This document shows, in pieces, positions 13,026 to 18,680 of a DNA stretch of 18,680 nt. Both the position numbers and the translations under genes were made by a program. Under the pieces are notes generated by a model. The model searched no databases. It saw nothing but the letters and a program-made list of their open reading frames with translations, and was not told where the DNA came from. Numbering within the stretch: the stretch's first letter is position 1; every line of letters begins with the position of its first letter. Source of the DNA: an uncultured Flavobacterium sp. (lineage in GTDB: Bacteria > Bacteroidota > Bacteroidia > Flavobacteriales > Flavobacteriaceae); NCBI RefSeq assembly GCF_937876455.1, contig NZ_CALFIG010000250.1, forward strand, positions 1 to 18,680. The letters run 5' to 3'.

Positions 13026-14402
13026 ATGGCACAAAAACCAACTATCCCAAAAGGCACAAGAGATTTTTCTTCTGCAGAAGTTTCGAAAAGAAATTATATC
13101 TTTTCTATTATTAAATCAAATTTTGAACAATTTGGTTTTCAGCCTATTGAAACCCCAACGTTTGAAAATTCAGAAACCTTAATGGGAAAATATGGTGAAG
13201 AAGGTGACCGTTTGATTTTCAAAATTTTAAATTCTGGAGATTATTTAGAAAAAGTTGACACCCAATTATTACAAGAAAAAAACACAAAAAAGTTAACTTC
13301 AAAAATTTCTGAAAAAGCCTTGCGTTATGATTTAACCGTGCCTTTTGCGCGTTATGTAGTACAGCATCAAAATGAATTAGAATTTCCCTTTAAGCGCTAT
13401 CAAATTCAACCTGTTTGGCGTGCCGACCGTCCACAAAAAGGAAGATTTAGAGAGTTTTATCAATGCGATGCAGATGTTGTAGGTTCTAATTCTTTATGGC
13501 AAGAAGTAGAGTTTATACAATTATATGATACTGTTTTTACGCAATTAGGTTTAAAAGGTGTTACCATTAAAATAAATAACCGTAAAATATTATCAGGAAT
13601 AGCTGAAGTAATAGGTGCTTCGGATAAATTAATAGATTTTACCGTTGCCTTAGATAAATTAGATAAAATAGGAGAAGAAGGTGTAAAAAAAGAAATGATT
13701 CAAAAAGGAATCTCTGCACAAGCATTAGAAAAAGTACAACCTTTATTTAGCTTTACAGGAACTATCAATGAAAAAATTGCCAAATTAGAGCAGTTACTTC
13801 AAGCCTCATCAGAAGGTCTTAAGGGAGTAGAAGAGTTACAATTTATTTGTGACGCCTTGTCAATCTTAGGTTTGCAAACGGCTAATTTCGATTTAGACGT
13901 AACGCTAGCCCGTGGCTTAAATTACTATACAGGTGCTATATTTGAAGTGGCGGCACCAGAGGGTGTTGCTATGGGTTCTATCGGTGGAGGTGGAAGATAT
14001 GACGATTTGACGGGTATTTTTGGTCTTAAAAACATGAGCGGCGTGGGTATTTCTTTTGGACTAGATCGAATTTATTTAGTATTAGAAGAATTAGACTTGT
14101 TTCCAGATACAGTTACCACAAAACCACAAGCGCTATTTTTAAATTTTGGTCAAAATGAAGCTATTTATGCTTTACAAAGTATTTCACAATTAAGGAGTGC
14201 AGGTGTCCGTGTTGAATTGTACCCGGATGCTTCAAAATTAGATAAACAATTTAAATATGCGGAGAAAAAAGGGATTCCTTTTGTGGTTTTGGTAGGAGAA
14301 GAAGAAATGAAAAATCGTGAATTTAAATTAAAGAACTTAGCAACTGGCGAACAAAGAACAGTTACATTAGCTGCATTAACTGCTGTGCTATCGGCTAATT
14401 AA
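13026..14402 (+). CDS. hisS: Histidine--tRNA ligase HisS
   Basis: A 458-residue class II aminoacyl-tRNA synthetase. The N-terminus PKGTRDF is the family opening (motif 1 region). Motif 2 spans about 123-147 (KRYQIQPVWRADRPQKGR, then FREFYQCD). The histidine-specific motifs follow: LARGLNYYTG at 294-303 and GGGRYDDL at 321-328, then motif 3 GISFGLDRI at 341-349. The anticodon-binding domain covers about 365-455. Length fits the longer Bacteroidota form, with an insertion of about 70 residues between motif 2 and the ARGLNYYTG motif. It is followed after 21 nt by a MATE transporter gene, suggesting cotranscription. Its leader contains the ATTCTAA repeat. Intact. Confidence 0.97.
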   Translation: MAQKPTIPKGTRDFSSAEVSKRNYIFSIIKSNFEQFGFQPIETPTFENSETLMGKYGEEGDRLIFKILNSGDYLEKVDTQLLQEKNTKKLTSKISEKALRYDLTVPFARYVVQHQNELEFPFKRYQIQPVWRADRPQKGRFREFYQCDADVVGSNSLWQEVEFIQLYDTVFTQLGLKGVTIKINNRKILSGIAEVIGASDKLIDFTVALDKLDKIGEEGVKKEMIQKGISAQALEKVQPLFSFTGTINEKIAKLEQLLQASSEGLKGVEELQFICDALSILGLQTANFDLDVTLARGLNYYTGAIFEVAAPEGVAMGSIGGGGRYDDLTGIFGLKNMSGVGISFGLDRIYLVLEELDLFPDTVTTKPQALFLNFGQNEAIYALQSISQLRSAGVRVELYPDASKLDKQFKYAEKKGIPFVVLVGEEEMKNREFKLKNLATGEQRTVTLAALTAVLSAN

Positions 14403-14423
14403 TAGGTTAAGAACCGACGGTGT

Positions 14424-15782
14424 ATGAATAAATATTTCAAAGAATTTCGATATAATTTTAATTTAGCTTTACCTGTCATTGCAGGAATGGTGGGACATAC
14501 ACTCGTAAGTGTAGTGGATAATATTTTTGTAGGACAATTAGGTTCAGCAGAATTAGCCGCTGTGTCGTTGGGTAATAGTTTTGTTTTTATTGGGATGTCC
14601 ATTGGCATTGGTTTTTCTACAGCAATTACACCCATTGTAGCTGAGTTTGATGCTCAAAAAAATATAGAAAAAGGAAGAAGTGCTTTTCAAAATGGATTAG
14701 CATTATGTACTATTTTAGGCTTTGCCTTATTTTTTTTATTAGTAGCTGCTAAACCTTTATTGCGTTTTATGAATCAGCCTGAAGATGTAGTAAAATTAGC
14801 GATTCCTTTTTTAGATATTGTTGGTTTTTCCTTAGTACCATTAATTGTTTTTCAAGCGTATAAACAATTTGCAGATGGTATGAGTGAAACTAAGTATTCC
14901 ATGTTTGCCACCATTATAGGCAATGTTATCAATATTGTCATTAATGCGTTATTAGTTTTTGGATTATTAGGTTTTCCAAAATTAGGCATAGTTGGCTCTG
15001 CTATTGGCACACTCGTTGCACGTATTTTTATGGTGCTTTATATGCATTATATTTTAGCAAAAAAAGAGAAGTTTAAGCCCTATTTTACACGTTTTGGTTG
15101 GCAATCATTTGAAAAAGGAATGGCAAAAAAAATCATAGCACTTGGCATACCTTCTTCTATGCAAATGTTTTTTGAAGTTGCTTTGTTTACCGGCGCTATA
15201 TGGTTATCAGGAATGATTGGTACAACGAGTCAAGCTGCTAATCAAATAGCGTTAAGTTTAGCGTCAATTACCTTTATGTTTGCTATGGGGTTAAGTGTTG
15301 CGGCTATGGTTAGAGTAGCCAATCAAAAAGGAGTACAAGATTATAAAAAATTACATACTGTAGCACATTCTATTTTTTTAATGGCTATCATTTTAGAATT
15401 GATTTTTGCATTATTATTTATGATAGGGCATGATTTTTTCCCAAAACTATTTGTAAATTTAGAAACACAAGCTACATTACATGATACTGCTGAAGTAATA
15501 GGTATTGCTTCAAAGTTAATATTTGTTGCTGCTTTTTTTCAATTGTTTGATGGAATGCAAGTAGTAGTGTTGGGTGCATTACGTGGCATGCAGGATGTTA
15601 AAATTCCAACGGTAATTACGTTTATTGCGTATTGGATTATTGGTTTTCCTGTGTCTATTTATTTAGGAAAATACACAAATTTAGGGGCAGTGGGTGTATG
15701 GATAGGTTTATTGGCAGGCTTGGGTGCGGCGTCAATATTATTATATATTAGATTTAGACATTTATTAAAAAACAAACTATAG
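14424..15782 (+). CDS. MATE family efflux transporter
   Basis: A 452-residue inner-membrane protein with about 12 hydrophobic helices in two six-helix halves, the MATE layout. The N-terminal segment LALPVIAGMVGHTLVSVVDNIFVGQLGSAELAAVSLGNS is diagnostic of the fold (residues about 15-50), and the second half restarts around residue 240 (LGIPSSMQMFFEV). A late segment contains QLFDGMQVVVLGALRGMQDVKIPT, the usual C-terminal half-repeat motif. MATE proteins expel cationic drugs or metabolites using H+ or Na+; the ion and substrate are not determined here. It begins 21 nt after hisS and ends 3 nt before the next small gene, so it is the middle of a likely three-gene operon. Of normal length, with no sign of damage. 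Confidence 0.94.
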   Translation: MNKYFKEFRYNFNLALPVIAGMVGHTLVSVVDNIFVGQLGSAELAAVSLGNSFVFIGMSIGIGFSTAITPIVAEFDAQKNIEKGRSAFQNGLALCTILGFALFFLLVAAKPLLRFMNQPEDVVKLAIPFLDIVGFSLVPLIVFQAYKQFADGMSETKYSMFATIIGNVINIVINALLVFGLLGFPKLGIVGSAIGTLVARIFMVLYMHYILAKKEKFKPYFTRFGWQSFEKGMAKKIIALGIPSSMQMFFEVALFTGAIWLSGMIGTTSQAANQIALSLASITFMFAMGLSVAAMVRVANQKGVQDYKKLHTVAHSIFLMAIILELIFALLFMIGHDFFPKLFVNLETQATLHDTAEVIGIASKLIFVAAFFQLFDGMQVVVLGALRGMQDVKIPTVITFIAYWIIGFPVSIYLGKYTNLGAVGVWIGLLAGLGAASILLYIRFRHLLKNKL

Positions 15783-15785
15783 AGC

Positions 15786-16013
15786 ATGGAATTACCAAAA
15801 TTTATTTTAGGCGATAATACTGATTTTCCAGATGAAATATTTATTGTGCATTTAGAATTTCCAAGATTTTTAATCAATTTGAAGGATGATTCTGTAGAAT
15901 TTTTAGAAGATATTTCGGAAGAAGATGATGCAGAGTTAGAAGCAGAAATGGAGCATTTAATAGAAGAAGCTGGTGCTTTCTATGATAGAGAAATGAAAAG
16001 ATATGAAGAGTAA
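15786..16013 (+). CDS. Small acidic conserved protein of unknown function
   Basis: A 75-residue, strongly acidic protein: 25 of 75 residues are Asp or Glu against 6 Lys/Arg, giving a net charge of about -19. The N-terminal half (LPKFILGDNTDFPDEIF, then FPRFLINLKDD) looks like a short beta-strand unit; the C-terminal half (residues about 39-75) is a predicted acidic helix. No signal peptide or transmembrane segment. I believe similar short proteins occur in other flavobacteria but know no function. It starts 3 nt after the MATE gene, so it is translated from the same message, and the coding style is like that of its neighbours. A real gene of unknown role. Confidence 0.75.
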   Translation: MELPKFILGDNTDFPDEIFIVHLEFPRFLINLKDDSVEFLEDISEEDDAELEAEMEHLIEEAGAFYDREMKRYEE

Positions 16014-16024
16014 TTAGTTTTTGG

Positions 16025-17119
16025 TTAATTAATTACGGCGTTTATTTTACTCCATAATTCATTATCAAAATTGCTTAATGCAAAATTACTTGTATCTGCA
16101 GCATTTCCCATTCGAATAATTACCAATTTTCTACTGGGTACAACATAAATTTTTTGGTCATTTTTTCCTAATGCACAAAATAAATCTGAAGGTGCATTTG
16201 GGATTAAATTTCCCGGAAATTGTAGTTGAGAAGACGGTAAATGATAACTATTTTTGCCATTCAACCACCACAAATAACCATACGCTTGATTAATGTTTTG
16301 AGACGTTGAAGTAGCAAGATTCATATAATTTTCAGGCACTACAACAGTACCGTCCCATTTTCCTTTTGTAAGCGCTAAAAGTCCAAATCGAGCCATACTT
16401 CGTGTTGTACTCCAATAGATACTATTGTTGTCAGATTGAATCCATGATCCACTCATGCCTATTTTACTTTTCAACTTAGCTGTAAAATAGGTATCCCAAT
16501 TTTGCCCTGTTGCATTAGCTACAACCTGTTGTAGTTTTACATACACGTTATCATATGCCCATCTTGTACCCGCATCTGCTGTGTATATAAGGCACCCTGG
16601 GTTTACACAATCATCAAGCGTAGGGTCTGTGCTGTCATTAAAACTATCGTCTAAGCCCGATGTCATCGTTAATAAATGTTTACAAGTAATGAGCTGTTCT
16701 TTTGCAATGGGCGCTGAGGTCCATCCAGTTCCTAAATAATCAGAGACTTTGTTATTTGTATTGATATAACCCTCATGTTCGGCAATACCTGTAATAGAAG
16801 CCGTGAGTGTTTTCCCTGCACTCGCCCAGTACCACGGCATCCCAGCGCTATGGCCATTAAAATATTTTTCTACAACTATTCTTCCATTATGAAGTATAAT
16901 GAAACCTTTTGTGTTTTTTTGTTCTAAATAAGTATATAACATTTGTAGATTAGCTGTGCTCCAACCCATGCTTTCTACAGATTTGGTTTCCCAGCTCGTT
17001 TCTGAAGTGATAGGAGGGAAGTACATCGTTTCTTCAGGCGGTGTAACACATCCACAATCATTTCCACTACAAGAAATAGTTAATAATACTAACGATATTA
17101 AAAATAGTTGTACTCTCAT
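16025..17119 (-). CDS. Serine beta-lactamase-like lipoprotein (class C / esterase fold)
   Basis: A 364-residue lipoprotein. The signal peptide MRVQLFLISLVLLTISC ends in a lipobox with the lipidated Cys at residue 17, so the protein is membrane-anchored in the periplasm or on the surface. The body is the beta-lactamase/transpeptidase-like fold: SAGK at residues 100-103 is the S-x-x-K active site, Y189-D190-N191 the Y-x-N equivalent, and LLTMTSGLDD a typical family stretch. The class C KTG triad is not evident. Such proteins include D-alanyl-peptidases, esterases and 6-aminohexanoate-dimer-hydrolase-like enzymes, so true antibiotic resistance should not be assumed. Seven or so cysteines could form disulfides. 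It is 11 nt from the convergent small acidic gene and downstream of mazG by 66 nt. Confidence 0.88.
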   Translation of the reverse strand: MRVQLFLISLVLLTISCSGNDCGCVTPPEETMYFPPITSETSWETKSVESMGWSTANLQMLYTYLEQKNTKGFIILHNGRIVVEKYFNGHSAGMPWYWASAGKTLTASITGIAEHEGYINTNNKVSDYLGTGWTSAPIAKEQLITCKHLLTMTSGLDDSFNDSTDPTLDDCVNPGCLIYTADAGTRWAYDNVYVKLQQVVANATGQNWDTYFTAKLKSKIGMSGSWIQSDNNSIYWSTTRSMARFGLLALTKGKWDGTVVVPENYMNLATSTSQNINQAYGYLWWLNGKNSYHLPSSQLQFPGNLIPNAPSDLFCALGKNDQKIYVVPSRKLVIIRMGNAADTSNFALSNFDNELWSKINAVIN

Positions 17120-17164
17120 TCTGTGTTTTTTTATTTAGACAATATTAATTAGCTAAGGTTTAAA

Positions 17165-17202
17165 AAGCTATATTATTTTATAAAATCACATTGTTTTAGC
17201 TT
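17165..17202 (-). terminator. Possible weak terminator overlapping the mazG stop
   Basis: On the minus strand AAGCTA (17197-17202) pairs with TAGCTT (17165-17170), followed by T residues. Between them is a perfect 12-bp palindrome, ATTTTATAAAAT (17175-17186), touching the mazG stop codon. The structure is AT-rich and could only partly separate mazG from the serine hydrolase gene. Confidence 0.3.
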
Positions 17203-17959
17203 CATTCCAAAACACATCCATTTCAGCTAATGTCATTTCAGACAGTGGTTTGCCTTTTTTATCTGCTTGTGTTTCTAAGTGTTGAAAACGGGTAATAAAT
17301 TTCTTGTTTGTGCGTTCTAAAGCATCTTCAGGATTGATTTTTAAAAATCGCGCATAATTGATTAATGAAAATAATACGTCGCCAAATTCTTCTTCCATAG
17401 TTTTAGCAGTACCTTTTTCAACTTCTGCATGGAATTCTGCTAACTCTTCTTGTACTTTTTCCCAAACCTGATTTTTTTCTTCCCAATCAAATCCCACACC
17501 TTTTGCTTTGTCTTGAATGCGACTTGCTTTTACTAGTGCAGGCAAACTTTTTGGTACACCTTCTAAAACCGATTTTTTACCTTCTTTTAACTTTAATTTT
17601 TCCCAATTTTGCTTCACTTCTTCCTCGTTTTCAACAAGTACATCACCATAAATATGTGGGTGTCTGTCTATTAATTTATCACAAATACTGTTAGTAACGT
17701 CTGCAATGTCAAAATCGTTTGTTTCGCTTCCTATTTTAGCATAAAAAACAATATGAAGTAGTAAGTCACCTAATTCTTTTTTGATTTCTTGTTTGTCGTT
17801 GTTAAGAATCGCATCACCTAATTCATACGTTTCTTCTATGGTTAAATGTCTTAAACTCTCAAGTGTTTGTTTTTTATCCCATGGACATTTGTCACGTAAA
17901 TCGTCCATGATATCTAATAATCTATTAAAGGCAGCAAGTTGAGCTTTTCGAGAATGCAT
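17186..17959 (-). CDS. mazG: Nucleoside triphosphate pyrophosphohydrolase MazG
   Basis: A 257-residue tandem-domain MazG, which hydrolyses (d)NTPs to NMP and pyrophosphate and is thought to clear damaged nucleotides and lower ppGpp under stress. Domain 1 carries CPWDKKQTLESL (residues 25-36), the metal-binding EETYE at 42-46 and KELGD at 61-65. Domain 2 repeats the pattern with EELAE at 171-175 and EEFGD at 190-194. Length is that of the standard two-domain housekeeping enzyme, and it is not paired with mazE/mazF. A TACCTTTA element, one base from TAnnTTTG, lies at 17980-17987 on the minus strand, about 20 nt upstream of the ATG. Intact. Confidence 0.95.
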   Translation of the reverse strand: MHSRKAQLAAFNRLLDIMDDLRDKCPWDKKQTLESLRHLTIEETYELGDAILNNDKQEIKKELGDLLLHIVFYAKIGSETNDFDIADVTNSICDKLIDRHPHIYGDVLVENEEEVKQNWEKLKLKEGKKSVLEGVPKSLPALVKASRIQDKAKGVGFDWEEKNQVWEKVQEELAEFHAEVEKGTAKTMEEEFGDVLFSLINYARFLKINPEDALERTNKKFITRFQHLETQADKKGKPLSEMTLAEMDVFWNEAKTM

Positions 17960-18002
17960 ATTCTAAAATTTTTGTAGGCTAAAGGTACAATTTATTTTTT
18001 AG

Positions 18003-18033
18003 GCATAAAAAAAACCGCACAAAGGCGGTTTTT
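18003..18033 (-). terminator. Rho-independent terminator of the beta-barrel protein gene
   Basis: AAAACCGC (arm 18010-18018) pairs with GCGGTTTT (18025-18033) around the 6-nt loop ACAAAG, a 9-bp stem. Reading on the minus strand, it starts 19 nt after the stop at 18052 and runs into T8. It separates this gene from mazG. Confidence 0.88.
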
Positions 18034-18051
18034 ATTTTTATGTGTTTTGAA

Positions 18052-18650
18052 TTAGAATCTCCATCCTAATCTAAAAGCAGGTAATACGTTTGGTTGTACT
18101 TTAAATGAAGTAGTACCGTCACCACCATCAGGTTTTGTGTTTAAAATTGCAACACCATAGTTTACTTCACATCCTAAATAAATGTTTGGCATGATGTAGT
18201 AATCAAATCCTGTAAATACTTGTGCAGAAACACCTAAAATAGTTTCTTTTGAAGCTGGATTTGTTAAATCAGCTGGTGTACTTGTAGATTGATAACCCAC
18301 ATTGCCTTCATACCCCCAATAAGTTGATAGTCTTTCAGCACCTTTCATGTGATTTTCAACACCCACACCTAATGCAACTGTAAAATCAGTTTCAGCTCCT
18401 GTTTCTCCTGAGTTTGAAGCAGAAACATTACCTGTAAATCTCATTGCTTTAGTTTCGCTTGAAAATTTTCTTACTCTTATTCCAGGTATGTTACTACCAT
18501 AGAAATTAGGTAAAGAAAACATTGAACTTGAAGCACCAGCAATATTTGGTGAAAAAGAAAGTTCAACTTGATAGCTTCCTGCAGATGGTTTTGTAAAAGT
18601 ACCTGCATCAGTTTTGATTTGTGCATTTGCAATAGTGAATCCACAAATGG
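18052..18650 (-). CDS. Outer-membrane beta-barrel protein, 5' end missing
   Basis: About 199 codons of a minus-strand gene whose start is lost where genomic sequence ends at 18650. The first readable residues, ICGFTIANAQ, look like the end of a signal peptide with cleavage after ANA or NAQ, so only about 10-15 residues are missing. The mature part has alternating hydrophobic/polar strands (YQVELSFSP, FTVALGVGVE, VSAQVFTGFDYYI, NIYLGCEVNYGVAIL) separated by Gly/Asp/Ser-rich turns, and ends in PAFRLGWRF, with the terminal Phe recognised for outer-membrane insertion. It probably forms an 8- or 10-stranded barrel of the general flavobacterial porin-like type; specific function unknown. An ATG at 18522 is internal, since the frame stays open and protein-like upstream of it. 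A strong terminator follows. Confidence 0.8.
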
Positions 18651-18680
18651 AGATCGGAAGAGCACACGTCTGAACTCCAG
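18651..18680. other. Illumina TruSeq adapter sequence (not genomic)
   Basis: The last 30 bases begin AGATCGGAAGAGC and continue CACACGTCTG through CTCCAG, which is the standard Illumina TruSeq read-through adapter. It interrupts the beta-barrel gene at codon level, and an open frame starting in it (minus strand from 18665) is artificial. It marks the true end of biological sequence as 18650. Confidence 0.98.

Noticed and set aside
16025..17119. Antibiotic-resistance beta-lactamase
   Set aside because: The S-x-x-K and Y-x-N motifs are present but the KTG motif is not evident, and many lipoproteins of this fold are esterases or peptidases.
17186..17959. MazG as part of a toxin-antitoxin module
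   Set aside because: It is the two-domain housekeeping form, with no mazE/mazF-like genes nearby.
18477..18665. A 62-codon minus-strand frame starting with MLFRSPF
   Set aside because: Its start codon and first residues lie in the Illumina adapter, and the rest is an out-of-frame reading of the beta-barrel gene.
1..18680. CRISPR array, mobile element, defence island or tRNA/rRNA
   Set aside because: I found no direct-repeat/spacer array, transposase, integrase, att-like repeat, or clover-leaf/rRNA motif on either strand.

Overview
The window is about 18.7 kb of AT-rich (roughly one-third GC), gene-dense chromosomal DNA from a member of Bacteroidota, almost certainly Flavobacteriia. The grounds are the style of the protein sequences, promoters of the TAnnTTTG type in place of sigma70 boxes, the near absence of Shine-Dalgarno sequences, a lipoprotein signal peptide, a beta-barrel protein ending in Phe, and an order around dnaA (4HBT thioesterase, dnaA, low-molecular-weight phosphatase, tetrapyrrole-methylase-type methyltransferase) that I recall from flavobacteria. 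It reads as a contig from a shotgun or metagenome assembly: the last 30 bases (18651-18680) are Illumina adapter, and the first ~180 bases may not belong to the same locus.

Layout. 92-325 (-): small conserved protein with a suspicious C-terminus. 412-3553 (+): tight operon of a FAD-dependent dehydrogenase, a GNAT acetyltransferase and MltG (TTG start), closed by a strong terminator at 3574-3607. 3821-4453 (+): exported lysozyme-fold-like protein, whose terminator lies inside the convergent gene. 4450-7122 (-): dnaA, low-molecular-weight tyrosine phosphatase, RsmI-like methyltransferase. 7393-7794 (+): acyl-CoA thioesterase. 7789-10083 (-): ribD, HAD phosphatase, YigZ/IMPACT protein. 10120-11491 (+): GNAT acetyltransferase and prmC. 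11583-12824 (-): MacB/FtsX-type ABC permease. 13026-16013 (+): hisS, MATE transporter, small acidic protein. 16025-17119 (-): serine beta-lactamase-like lipoprotein. 17186-17959 (-): mazG. 18052-18650 (-): outer-membrane beta-barrel protein cut off by the adapter.

How the genes fit together. Most are housekeeping: replication initiation (DnaA), translation and its quality (HisS, PrmC, RsmI-like), nucleotide-pool cleaning (MazG), riboflavin synthesis (RibD, perhaps with the overlapping HAD phosphatase), and peptidoglycan processing (MltG and the lysozyme-like protein). Envelope functions (MATE pump, ABC permease, serine-hydrolase lipoprotein, beta-barrel protein) fill the right third.

I see no mobile element, CRISPR array, toxin-antitoxin pair, defence island, rRNA or tRNA, and no convincing undescribed multi-gene system. 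The best non-genic signals are heptanucleotide tandem repeats: one inside prmC, and an inverted pair that brackets the hisS promoter. No gene-free stretch exceeds 300 bases; the longest are 3554-3820 and 7123-7392, described under their regulatory features.
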